A stretch of 64,000 nucleotides of DNA, from NCBI GenBank assembly GCA_026712905.1, contig JAPOPM010000163.1:31270-95269 (forward strand). Direction: 5' to 3'. Shown here piece after piece: positions 8,739 through 16,960 of this stretch. The position numbers were made by a program, and so were the translations under genes. The stretch is from Deltaproteobacteria bacterium (GTDB lineage: Bacteria > Desulfobacterota > Binatia > UBA9968 > JAJDTQ01). Positions within the stretch are counted from its first letter, which is position 1. The number at the start of each line of letters is the position of its first letter. The notes under the pieces are model-generated. The model worked only from the letters and a program-made list of their open reading frames with translations, ran no database searches and was not told the origin of the DNA.

Positions 8739-9202
8739 CGGCCCGGAACTTTCCGCGTCGGGCTCTCCACGAAATCGCCGACGTCCGGGTCCCACGCGTA
8801 GACCGCGGCGCGGCCGACCTTGCCGCCCATGACGGAGATGACGATCTGCGCCGTGTCCGGATAGGTAGGCTCGCCAAAGGGCGTGGCGCAGGCCTTGTCT
8901 TCGGCGGAGAAGTAGGCGTCGTGATCGGGATGGGAGTGGTAGAGGGCCTTGAACGCCAGGCCGCGGCGTTCCGCCTGTTCCAGGATCGCTTCCAATTCCC
9001 TGGGATCCAGGGTGTAAGCGGTCCGCGCGTCCCTGGGAAACGTCTCGGGGTCGGTGGCGTGCAGCCGGTTCTGGATGTTCTCGAGCCGATGTACCTCGTC
9101 GCCGCCCTCGCCGCCGAGGATCACCCCGCAGCATTCCTCCGGGTAGGTCTCCGAGGCGTGTTCAGCGATGTTTGCGAAGACCGGCTCGCTCAGCACGAAC
9201 AC
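8735..9202 (-). CDS. JAMM/MPN metallopeptidase (Mov34/PAD-1 family)
   Basis: A 155-residue protein consisting of one MPN+ domain. The full JAMM zinc signature is present: catalytic Glu23 in YPEECCGVILG, then H89-S-H91 with seven residues to Ser99 and Asp102 (HSHPDHDAYFSAED). Bacterial members cleave isopeptide or C-terminal peptide bonds of small ubiquitin-like/sulfur-carrier proteins or process cysteine conjugates. No ThiS/MoaD-like or E1-like gene is adjacent. It overlaps the downstream hydrolase by 4 bp. Confidence 0.88.
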   Translation of the reverse strand: MFVLSEPVFANIAEHASETYPEECCGVILGGEGGDEVHRLENIQNRLHATDPETFPRDARTAYTLDPRELEAILEQAERRGLAFKALYHSHPDHDAYFSAEDKACATPFGEPTYPDTAQIVISVMGGKVGRAAVYAWDPDVGDFVESPTRKVPGR

Positions 9203-9226
9203 TGGACCCTCCCCACCACTCCTGGA

Positions 9227-9244
9227 TTCCCGCTTTCGCGGGAA
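9227..9244. repeat. Short dispersed hairpin repeat (TTCCCGC-N4-GCGGGAA)
   Basis: TTCCCGC TTTC GCGGGAA forms a 7-bp hairpin between the CoA-transferase and JAMM genes. The same core occurs twice, in opposite orientation, at 41278-41331, so this is a dispersed extragenic palindrome of the genome. Confidence 0.6.
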
Positions 9245-9266
9245 CGACCGAACGGGGATGACCGCA

Positions 9267-10481
9267 CTAGTCGATGATTCCCTCTTGCGTGAACGCCTCG
9301 AACTCCGCTTCCGAGAGGCCCAGCAGTTCGCGGTAGACGTAGGCGTTGTGCTCGCCCAGCAGAGGATCCGGGCGGTCGGGGCCGCTGTCGCTCTCGGACA
9401 GGGTGTAGGGGGCGCGCTGGTAGGACATGGCGCCGATCTCGGCCTGTTCCATGCGGGTCCACTGCCCCCGGTGCACGAGCTGGGGGTCGTCGTAGATCTG
9501 TTCCATGCCGTTGATCATGCCCGCGGGGACGCCCGCGGCCTGGAGCTTCTCCACCAGCTCCCGCGCCTCGAATTGCCGGGTCCACTCGCCGATGCGCGCT
9601 TCCAGCTCGTCGGCGCGGGCGCGCCGGCGTTCGGCCGTGGAGTACTCGTCGCGGCCGCCCCAGTCCGGGCGGTCCATGGTCTGGCACAGCGCGCGCCACT
9701 GCTCGTCGGATGCCACGCTCAGCACGCACCATTGGTCCTCCCCCGCGCAGGGGAAGGCGCCGTGGGGCGAGGCCTCCGGGTGGCGGTTGCCGTCGCGTTC
9801 GGCGATGCGGCCGTTGACGGTGTAGTCCAGCAACAACGGCGCGATGTACTGGAGGCCGGTCTCGTACTGCGCCAGATCGATGTGCTGGCCGCGGCCGGTG
9901 GCCTCGCGGTACTCCAGGGCCGCCAGCACGGCCACCACGCCGTAGCCCACCGCGATGTAGTCGATGTAGGGGCCGTAGAGGATCTGGGGGGAGCCGTCCC
10001 GGTAGCCCGTAAGGTTGGTGAAGCCGGCCAGGGAAGAGAGCTGGGAGCCGAAGCCGGGATGGTGCGCGTGGGGTCCGGTCTGTCCCAGGTTCGAGCTGCT
10101 CAGCATGATAAGCCGCGGGTTGACCTCCCTCAGGGCCTCGTAGCCCAGGCCCAACCGGCCAATGGTGCCGGGGCTGAAGTTCTCCACCAGGACGTCCGCC
10201 CACTCCACGAGGCGCTTGGCCAGGGCAAGGGCTTTCGGGCCCTTCTTCAGGTTGAGGGTGATGCCCAGTTTCTCGCTGTTGCACAGGGCGAACAGACCGG
10301 ACCGGTTCAGCCCGTGAATGTTGTCCTTGTACGGCGGATAGTGGGTGCGGAAGCCGTCGGGCCGCGTCCGCGACTCCACGTGCACCACCGTGGCCCCCTG
10401 GTCCACGAGATGCTTGCCCACCACGGGTCCGGCCGCGTATGCGGCGGCCTCCACGACCTTGAGACCTTCCAGTGCTTTCAT
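9267..10481 (-). CDS. Class III CoA-transferase (CaiB/BaiF family), first copy
   Basis: A 404-residue class III acyl-CoA transferase, which moves CoA between carboxylic acids. Typical motifs: LKVVEAAAYAAGPVVGKHLVDQGA near the N-terminus, NLKKGPKAL, NFSPGTIGRLGLGYEAL and the catalytic segment GRGQHIDLAQYETGL. Glu207 occupies the position of the aspartyl nucleophile of formyl-CoA transferase; Glu is seen there in some relatives. It lies 94 bp downstream of a second family member on the same strand. The acid substrate is not predictable from sequence. Confidence 0.9.
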   Translation of the reverse strand: MKALEGLKVVEAAAYAAGPVVGKHLVDQGATVVHVESRTRPDGFRTHYPPYKDNIHGLNRSGLFALCNSEKLGITLNLKKGPKALALAKRLVEWADVLVENFSPGTIGRLGLGYEALREVNPRLIMLSSSNLGQTGPHAHHPGFGSQLSSLAGFTNLTGYRDGSPQILYGPYIDYIAVGYGVVAVLAALEYREATGRGQHIDLAQYETGLQYIAPLLLDYTVNGRIAERDGNRHPEASPHGAFPCAGEDQWCVLSVASDEQWRALCQTMDRPDWGGRDEYSTAERRRARADELEARIGEWTRQFEARELVEKLQAAGVPAGMINGMEQIYDDPQLVHRGQWTRMEQAEIGAMSYQRAPYTLSESDSGPDRPDPLLGEHNAYVYRELLGLSEAEFEAFTQEGIID

Positions 10482-10575
10482 GACGCTTTCATTCCATGGA
10501 TTCGTTGATGAGGCGACGACGCGGACCGTCCGGCAATGGCGTTCCTCGTCCCGCGTCGCCCGCCGAGAATTTTCG

Positions 10576-11832
10576 CTATATCACGCCCGCGCTGTCCAGT
10601 CGCGCCAACTCCCCGGCATCCAGTCCCAGCTCGCCATAAACTTCCCCGTTGTGTTCGCCGATGAGGGGCGCCCGCCGGTAGATCCGGCACGGCACTTCCG
10701 AGAAACGGGCGAACCCCCCGGGGTAGGTCAGGGAGCGGTTCAACTCGGGATGCTCCACCTCCTGCCAGAAATCCCGCGCCGCGAGCTGGGGATCCGCCAG
10801 GAGTTCCTGGGCGGTGGACACGGGATAGCCCAGCATGCCGCGGCCGGTCACGGCCTCGAAGAACTCCCGCTTGGTGACCCCGGTGAAGAACTCGGCGATG
10901 GGCGCCTCCATGACGTCGATCTCTTCCTGGGTCACGCGCTCGATGTTGAACGTGCGCCAGTCCCTTTCCAGCAGGAACGCGGGCGCCTCACCCTTCTCGG
11001 CCATCCACTCCACCAACGCCTGGTTGGTCTTGCGGCCGGCCTCGCCCCCGTAAATGATGAAGTTCAGGTAGCCGTCCTTGCAGGGCCAGAAAACCCGCAT
11101 CTTGGCGCCGGTGATGGTGCGGCCGGTCATGAAGGAGCCGGCGCGCTTTTCCACCGAGCGGTTGAGGTCCCAGAAGGTATGCGCGTGGGAGAAGCCCCAG
11201 AGCATGCACGCCTGGGCGGACACGTCCACGTGTTCGCCGCGGCCGGTGCGCCGCCGCTGGGTGTGGGCCACCAGCGCCGCCATGGCGGCGTAGGAGCCGG
11301 TCCACTGGTAGGACTGGGGAAAGGTCACCCGGAGCGGCGGCTTGCCCGGATCGCCGGTGAGCGACATGCAGCCGCTCATGGCCATGATCTCGATGTCCGT
11401 GGCGCGGTAGCGGCTGTAGGGACCGGTCTGGCCGAAGGGGGTGATGGAGACCTGAACCAGCCTGGGGTTGACGCCGCGCAGCACGTCGTGGGCGAGGCCG
11501 ATGTCCTCCAGGTAGCCCGGCCGGAACGTCTCCAGGACGAAGTCCGCCTTCTCCACGAAACGCTTGAACAGCTCCCGCCCCTCGGCTGACTCGAGGTTCA
11601 GCGTGATCCCGCGCTTGTTGTTGTTGAACGCGAACCAGTAGAGGCTCTTTTCCGGGTCCTGCCCGCCGTCGAGGTACGGACCGATGCGCCGGGCCGCGTC
11701 GCCGCCCGGACGCTCCACCTTGATCACGTCCGCGCCGAGATCACCCAGCGTCTTGCCGCAGAGGAAGCCGAGTTCGTCGGTCAGGTCCAGGATACGATAG
11801 GGAGACAAAGGTCCGTTTTCGCGTAGAGTCAT
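10576..11832 (-). CDS. Class III CoA-transferase (CaiB/BaiF family), second copy, Ala at the nucleophile position
   Basis: A 418-residue paralogue of the 9267-10481 gene. Family features include YRILDLTDELGFLCGKTLGD, the ADVIKVERPGGD nucleotide-binding loop, NNKRGITLNL and ETFRPGYLEDIGL. In the catalytic segment GRGEHVDVSAQACML the residue aligned with the nucleophilic Asp/Glu is Ala208, so it may be inactive alone or work as a subunit with the neighbour. Heteromeric CaiB/BaiF enzymes with one active subunit are known (for example benzylsuccinate CoA-transferase). ATG 11832; strand and spacing are compatible with an operon. Confidence 0.88.
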   Translation of the reverse strand: MTLRENGPLSPYRILDLTDELGFLCGKTLGDLGADVIKVERPGGDAARRIGPYLDGGQDPEKSLYWFAFNNNKRGITLNLESAEGRELFKRFVEKADFVLETFRPGYLEDIGLAHDVLRGVNPRLVQVSITPFGQTGPYSRYRATDIEIMAMSGCMSLTGDPGKPPLRVTFPQSYQWTGSYAAMAALVAHTQRRRTGRGEHVDVSAQACMLWGFSHAHTFWDLNRSVEKRAGSFMTGRTITGAKMRVFWPCKDGYLNFIIYGGEAGRKTNQALVEWMAEKGEAPAFLLERDWRTFNIERVTQEEIDVMEAPIAEFFTGVTKREFFEAVTGRGMLGYPVSTAQELLADPQLAARDFWQEVEHPELNRSLTYPGGFARFSEVPCRIYRRAPLIGEHNGEVYGELGLDAGELARLDSAGVI

Positions 11833-11857
11833 CGTTCAACCAAGGTTCGATTTTGAG

Positions 11858-12256
11858 TCAGTATTCCATGTAGTTCGACACGCGCCAACCCGCCTCTTCC
11901 TTGCGCACGCGGATCATGAGTCTGCGGTTGAACTCGCCGCCTCCATCGGGGCGGATGGTGAGCTCGTAGACAAAGGCGGTGCGTCCCCTGGACTCCCGTT
12001 GTTGCAACAGCTTGTAGTAGACCCGGGGCTTGCGCGTGGCCACGTCGATGGCCTGGCCCGAGGTGAGCCGAAGCTCCTCATCGATCTTGCTCCGCGCGAG
12101 ACCGGCGGTGAGATCCCTGGCCCTGGCGAGGTCGATCTCGACGTAGTGCCGGTCCAAGAACGCCTCGGCGGCGGCCCGAGGCGTGGTGTCGCCTTCCCCC
12201 TGGCAGCCCGCGAGTGCCAGCAGCAGCGCCACGCACAGAACACCGCGCCGGTTCAC
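11858..12256 (-). CDS. Small lipoprotein of unknown function
   Basis: A 132-residue protein with a lipoprotein signal: NRR, a hydrophobic run LCVALLLALAG and a lipobox ending ALAGC at Cys22. GTG 12256 overlaps the lspA stop as GTGA. The mature part (AAEAFLDRHYVEIDLARARDL, then GRTAFVYELTIRP and a closing GWRVSNY) resembles small NTF2/DUF4878-like lipoproteins; family not certain. Fitting context: it is coupled to the gene for the peptidase that would process it. Confidence 0.72.
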   Translation of the reverse strand: MNRRGVLCVALLLALAGCQGEGDTTPRAAAEAFLDRHYVEIDLARARDLTAGLARSKIDEELRLTSGQAIDVATRKPRVYYKLLQQRESRGRTAFVYELTIRPDGGGEFNRRLMIRVRKEEAGWRVSNYMEY

Positions 12257-12858
12257 GCCGTTGGACTCCGCGGCGCGAACGGGTCCCGGCCCTTGGTCCG
12301 CATCAGGAACCACAGGCACAGCACCGCGCCGACGGTGATGAAGCTGTCCGCGACATTGAACGCGGGCCAGTGGTAACCGTTCCAGTACACGTCCAGGAAA
12401 TCGATCACCTCGCCGTAGAACACGCGATCGATGAGGTTGCCCAGCGCGCCCGCCAGTATGAACGTCAGCGACAGGATCAGCCCGGTATCGGTCTCCACCA
12501 GCCTGCGCAGCAGGTGGATGATGAAGCCCACGGCCGCCAACGAGAACACGATCAGAATGAAGGAGCCCACGGCCCTGCGCTCGCCGGCCAGCAGCCCGAA
12601 GGCGGCACCCGTGTTGCGCGCGTGGGTCAGGTCGAACCAGCCCTCGATGACCGGAATGGAGCGGTACAGCGGAATCGTGCGGTCCACGATCAGCTTGGTG
12701 CCCTGGTCGAGCAACAGGATCGCGGCCAGCAGCAGGATTACGCGTGCGCGTTTTCGGCCCGCGGTAAAGATCGCAACACCTCCGCGCAGCGCGGGCAGAC
12801 GCCCGGTTGGTCCGGGTCCTCGCCCACGCCCACGTGATACTTCCAACATCGCTCGCAC
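12253..12858 (-). CDS. lspA: Lipoprotein signal peptidase (signal peptidase II)
   Basis: Membrane aspartyl peptidase that removes signal peptides from diacylglyceryl-modified prolipoproteins. Four hydrophobic segments are visible, with ARNTGAAFGLL, GALGNLIDRV (catalytic Asp) and FNVADSFITVG (second catalytic Asp). The start is unclear: ATG 12858 or 12849 would place over 100 bases inside the 3' end of ileS and add an unusual Arg/Gly-rich N-terminus, while no ATG/GTG/TTG occurs nearer the first membrane segment. An ATC or CTG just after the ileS stop (12735-12739 region) could serve by coupled re-initiation. Function is secure, the N-terminus is not. Confidence 0.93.
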   Translation of the reverse strand: MRAMLEVSRGRGRGPGPTGRLPALRGGVAIFTAGRKRARVILLLAAILLLDQGTKLIVDRTIPLYRSIPVIEGWFDLTHARNTGAAFGLLAGERRAVGSFILIVFSLAAVGFIIHLLRRLVETDTGLILSLTFILAGALGNLIDRVFYGEVIDFLDVYWNGYHWPAFNVADSFITVGAVLCLWFLMRTKGRDPFAPRSPTA

Positions 12859-15650
12859 TTGGCCCCGTCCGCGGGGTACACGGCGATGGTCCCGCCCAGG
12901 TGCGTACTCTCGTAACCCGTGCCCTGACCCGCGGCCGCGGCACCGTCACCGTTGCCGGCCTCGGCGCCAGGCTCGGCCTTGGGATCCGGGTAGGCCAGGT
13001 CCGCGGGCGCACCGCCCGCCATGACGGACACCTGCGACACGATGAAGACATCCTCCCAGGGCATGGGCGCGCCTCCGCGCAGCAGCTCCCGGACGTCCGG
13101 CGCCTTGTCGTAAGCGTCCGGGTAAAGCGCCACCCGCGCGTCGAGGGAATGGCCGATGGCGCCGCACTGGCGCGCCACCTCCAGCGCCTTCAGCACCTCG
13201 CCGCGCAGGTCCAGCCGCAACTCCCACTCCGCCGCCACCGCGGCGTCCAGCAACCCTTCGTCGGGTTCCGGGATGGGCGAGAGCAGCACGCTGTCGGGGC
13301 TCGTCGCCGTGCGCGGCGCGTGCTCCCAGATCTCCTCTGCGGTGAACGACAGCACCGGCGCCATCAGGTGCACCAGGGTCTGCAGGATGCCGTGGAGGGC
13401 GGTCTGGGCCGAGCGGCGGGCAGCGGAGTCGCGCCCCGCGCAATAGAGCCGGTCCTTGACGATGTCGAGGTAGAGCGCGCTCAGGTCCACGCTGCAGTAG
13501 TTGTTGAGCGCGTGGTAGACGAAGTGGAACTCGTACCTGTCGAAGGCATCCAGGCACCGTCCCAGCAACCGCTGGTTGCGGTCGAGGATCCAGCGGTCCA
13601 GGGGTTCCAGGGCGTCCGCGCTCACGGCGTCGCGCGCCGGGTCGAAGTCGTGGAGATTGCCGATGAGGAACCGGGCGGTGTTGCGCAGCCGCCGGTACGA
13701 CTCCACCAGGCGGTTCAGGATCTCGTTGGAGATGCGCACGTCGTCGCGGTAGTCCTCGGCGGCCACCCACAGCCGGATGATGTCGGCGCCGAACTTCTTG
13801 ATGATCTCCTGCGGCGCGGTGACGTTGCCCATGGACTTGGACATCTTGTGGCCCTTGCCGTCGAGCACGAAGCCGTGGGTGAGGACGCCCTCGTAGGGCG
13901 CCCGGCCGCGGGTCCCCACCGAGGTCAGGAGCGAGGTGTGAAACCAACCCCGGTGCTGGTCGCTGCCCTCCAGGTAGAGGTCCGCCCGTCCGCCCAGCTC
14001 CGGGCGGCGTTCCACCACCGCGGCGTGGCTCACGCCCGAGTCGAACCACACGTCCAGGATGTCCTCCTCCTTGGAGAACCGGGTGGAACCGCAGGCCCGG
14101 CACGATAGTCCCGCGGGCACCAGCTCTTCCGGCGGGCGCGCGAACCAGGCGTCGGACCCCTCTTCCTCGAACAGTTCCGCCACGTGCTCGCACAGCGCCT
14201 CGCTCAACTGCATCTCGCCGCAGTCCTTGCAGTAGAGCACGGGGATGGGAACGCCCCAGGAACGCTGGCGGGAAATGCACCAGTCGGGCCGGTTGGCCAT
14301 CATGCCGGTGATGCGGTCCTGTCCCCAGGGCGGGATCCACTGCACCCGCTCGATGGCGTCCAGGGAGCCCTGCCGCAGACCCGTGTGCGCCATGGAGATG
14401 AACCACTGCTCGGTGGCGCGGAACAGCACCGGCTGCTTGCAGCGCCAGCAGTGGGGGTAGCTGTGGTTGAAGTCCTGGGCCTTGAGCAGCTTGCCCGCCT
14501 CGCTCAGCCTGGCGACGATGGCGGGGTTGGCGTCGAAAACCATCTGGCCCGCGAACTCCTCCGCGTCCGCGGTGAAGCGTCCGGCCCCGTCCACCGGCGC
14601 GTAGGCCTCGAGGCCGTAGCGCTGGCCGGCCTCGAAGTCCTCGTGCCCGTGGCCCGGCGCCACGTGAACGCAGCCGGTACCCTGATCCGCGGTGACGAAG
14701 TCGCCGAGGATGACCGCGACGTCCCGCTCGAGCCACGCGTGCGCGCACACGATGCCCTCCAGCTCGGCCCCGGACCAGGACCCCTCCAGCGCCTCGAACT
14801 CGCCGGCGCCGTAGCCGAAGACCTCCATCAGCGAGGACGACAGCTCCTCCGCCACCACCAGCACGCCCGCGGGCGTGCGTACCCGCCGGTAACGCATCTC
14901 CGGGTGCAGGGCGATGGCCTGGTTGGCCGGCAGCGTCCAGGGCGTGGTGGTCCAGATGACGAAGGCGCAGTCCTCATCGGGCAGCTTTCCCTTGGCATCC
15001 TTGACCGGAAACTTCACGTACACCGAGGGCGTCACCTGATCGTTGTACTCGACCTCGGCCTCGGCCAGGGCGGTGGCGCAGGACGCACACCAGTACACCG
15101 GCTTCTTGCTCCGGTACATCGCGCCGCTGGCCATGAACTTGCCCAGCTCGCGCACCTCGGTGGCCTCATAGGAATAGTCGATGGTGCGGTAAGGCTCCTC
15201 CCACCGACCCAGCACTCCCAGGCGCTTGAACTCCTCGCGCTGCACCCCGATGAACTTCTCCGCGTGTTCCCGGCACAGCCTGCGCACCTCCACCTTGCTG
15301 AGGGCGTTCTTCTTGGCGCGCCCGAGGCTCTTTTCCACCTGCAGCTCGATGGGAAGCCCGTGACAGTCCCAGCCCGGGATGTAGGGCGCGCAGAAACCGC
15401 GCATGCTCTTGTACTTGACGATGATGTCCTTCAGGACCTTGTTGAGCGCGTGTCCGATGTGAATGCGCTCGTTGGCGTAGGGGGGGCCGTCATGGAGGAT
15501 GAACGTCGGGCGGCCGCGATTGGCCTCCACCATCTGCTCGTGAATGGCTTCACGCTCCCACTGCTCCACCCGCGCGGGCTCCTTCTGGGGCAGGTTGCCG
15601 CGCATGGGAAACGCGGTCTTGGGGAGGTTGAGCGTTGCTTTGTAATCCAT
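12738..15650 (-). CDS. ileS: Isoleucyl-tRNA synthetase
   Basis: A 970-residue class I synthetase charging tRNA-Ile. HIGH is at residues 64-67 (RIHIGHALNK), the editing (CP1) domain has WTTTPWTLPANQAI, and KMSKS is in GHKMSKSMGN. The C-terminal zinc finger CERCWKYH...CPRC identifies the bacterial IleS1 type. The length is a little over E. coli IleS owing to an Ala/Gly-rich linker (AGNGDGAAAAGQ) before the last domain. It is followed directly by lspA, a common bacterial arrangement, with the lipoprotein gene as third cistron. Confidence 0.98.
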   Translation of the reverse strand: MDYKATLNLPKTAFPMRGNLPQKEPARVEQWEREAIHEQMVEANRGRPTFILHDGPPYANERIHIGHALNKVLKDIIVKYKSMRGFCAPYIPGWDCHGLPIELQVEKSLGRAKKNALSKVEVRRLCREHAEKFIGVQREEFKRLGVLGRWEEPYRTIDYSYEATEVRELGKFMASGAMYRSKKPVYWCASCATALAEAEVEYNDQVTPSVYVKFPVKDAKGKLPDEDCAFVIWTTTPWTLPANQAIALHPEMRYRRVRTPAGVLVVAEELSSSLMEVFGYGAGEFEALEGSWSGAELEGIVCAHAWLERDVAVILGDFVTADQGTGCVHVAPGHGHEDFEAGQRYGLEAYAPVDGAGRFTADAEEFAGQMVFDANPAIVARLSEAGKLLKAQDFNHSYPHCWRCKQPVLFRATEQWFISMAHTGLRQGSLDAIERVQWIPPWGQDRITGMMANRPDWCISRQRSWGVPIPVLYCKDCGEMQLSEALCEHVAELFEEEGSDAWFARPPEELVPAGLSCRACGSTRFSKEEDILDVWFDSGVSHAAVVERRPELGGRADLYLEGSDQHRGWFHTSLLTSVGTRGRAPYEGVLTHGFVLDGKGHKMSKSMGNVTAPQEIIKKFGADIIRLWVAAEDYRDDVRISNEILNRLVESYRRLRNTARFLIGNLHDFDPARDAVSADALEPLDRWILDRNQRLLGRCLDAFDRYEFHFVYHALNNYCSVDLSALYLDIVKDRLYCAGRDSAARRSAQTALHGILQTLVHLMAPVLSFTAEEIWEHAPRTATSPDSVLLSPIPEPDEGLLDAAVAAEWELRLDLRGEVLKALEVARQCGAIGHSLDARVALYPDAYDKAPDVRELLRGGAPMPWEDVFIVSQVSVMAGGAPADLAYPDPKAEPGAEAGNGDGAAAAGQGTGYESTHLGGTIAVYPADGAKCERCWKYHVGVGEDPDQPGVCPRCAEVLRSLPRAENAHA

Positions 15651-15986
15651 GAACTTCGTCCCTCACTTGCCGGCAAGCGACTTCCGGAACGTCGGGTTGA
15701 CCATGCGGGGAATTCGGGCCTCGGGTCGAGTCGTCGTGTCCTCGACCGGGCCGCTGATCGGGCCGAGCAGGTTGAAAAGAGTTGTAACACAAAGCCGCTT
15801 CGTATGGTACAGCCCGACGGCCGCCGGGTGGATTCACACGCGGCCTTGTGATATGAAACCGGCAGTTCCGACGGGCTTTCCGCTCGTTCTCATTCCCGCT
15901 GAAGCAGCGTTCCGCCTTGCCGTTCATCCGTGTGATCGACGAATCCCGCGGCGGGTGCCGGTTCGGCATTTCGAGGAGGCATCTCC
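15651..15986. other. Intergenic region between divergent ileS and class II aldolase
   Basis: 336 bp without a credible gene. It has a perfect 12-bp palindrome CTTGCCGGCAAG at 15666-15677 in the ileS leader. No T-box signature, tRNA or clear promoter pair was recognised; ORFs here are shadows. Confidence 0.5.
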
Positions 15987-16751
15987 ATGGCCAAGAAACA
16001 ACCAGGCAAGGCCAGCGCGCGTCAGATCGGGCAACTCAGGAAAACCGTGGCGCTGGCCACGCGCATCCTCTTCCACCAGGGACTCGCCGACTACCACGGC
16101 CACGTGAGTGCGCGCATCCCCGGCACCAATCGCCTGCTCATCAAGCCGGTGCTCGCACCCCTCGGGTCCATCCGCGCCAAGGACCTCATGGAAGTGGACA
16201 TCGACGACTACATGGAGAACTGCGAAGCCAACTGGGCCAAGGCCGGAAACCAGAAGGCGGTCATCGATCTCAAGATCCCGCCCCGTGAAACCATGATCCA
16301 CGCGGCCATCCTGAATGCGCGCCCGGACCTCAACTCGGTGGTGCACACGCACCAGCCCCTGGCCACGGCCTTCGCCATCGCCGGCGTGCCCATCCGTCCC
16401 ATCTACAACCAGGCCTCGGCGTTCGCCCCGGAAACGCCCATCTTCCACAGCCCCCGGCTCATCTACACGCTCCAGGACGGCGCCGAGCTGGTGGCCACGC
16501 TGGGCGACCGCATGGCCGTGCTCATGCAGGGTCACGGCATGACCACGGTGGGCGACTGTGTCGAGGAGGCCACGAGCCACGCCGTCTACCTGGAGCGCAC
16601 CGCCTACATGCAGTGGGTGGCCAGCAGCATCGGCGAGGCGCCCTCCATGCCGGACCGGAACATCGCCGTCATGGGTGCCACGAACCGCGGCCGCGCCCAT
16701 CACGCGTTCGCCTATTTCTCCGGCCTGCTGCCGAACGACATGAAGGACTAG
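15987..16751 (+). CDS. Class II aldolase/adducin family protein
   Basis: A 254-residue member of the zinc-dependent aldolase/adducin family (fuculose-phosphate aldolase fold). Metal-binding histidines are in VVHTHQPLATAF and QGHGMTTVG; an early GLADYHGHVSAR matches the phosphate/substrate loop, with the usual Asn of the group changed. Start ATG 15987 follows a GGAGG-like stretch. The stop codon TAG (16749-16751) lies within the target sequence of the MITE at 16748-16912, so the last residues may have been changed by its insertion. It lies upstream of a UbiD decarboxylase and may act in the same aromatic or hydroxy-acid route (inference). Confidence 0.88.
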   Translation: MAKKQPGKASARQIGQLRKTVALATRILFHQGLADYHGHVSARIPGTNRLLIKPVLAPLGSIRAKDLMEVDIDDYMENCEANWAKAGNQKAVIDLKIPPRETMIHAAILNARPDLNSVVHTHQPLATAFAIAGVPIRPIYNQASAFAPETPIFHSPRLIYTLQDGAELVATLGDRMAVLMQGHGMTTVGDCVEEATSHAVYLERTAYMQWVASSIGEAPSMPDRNIAVMGATNRGRAHHAFAYFSGLLPNDMKD

Positions 16752-16912
16752 TGTGGTGTCTCACAAATACGCTTATGACTCTGCGGGTCCTTTTGGCCGT
16801 CGGCTGCGTTGCTCTTCCTCACGTGGTATTGGCCACTGCTCGTCATCGCGCCTTGCCGACGACCAAAATGCCCTCGCAGATTCACAAGCGTATTTGTGAG
16901 ACACCACACTAG
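16748..16912. mobile_element. 165-bp MITE with 27-bp perfect terminal inverted repeats, IS630/Tc1-type ends
   Basis: Left arm 16748-16774 and right arm 16886-16912 are exact reverse complements over 27 bp, beginning CTAGTGTGGTGTCTCAC. Inside them, 16775-16804 and 16855-16885 are again largely complementary, and the middle has a small hairpin (GTGG...CCAC), so nearly the whole element is one imperfect palindrome. It has no ORF of its own. CTAG at both borders matches the TA-duplicating, CTAG-preferring insertion habit of IS630-family transposons, so it is probably a non-autonomous derivative moved by such a transposase. It lies between the aldolase stop and UbiD. Confidence 0.85.
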
Positions 16913-16960
16913 CGGGCGCCGACAACAACCACGAACACCGCACGACAAGGAAGGTGAAGC

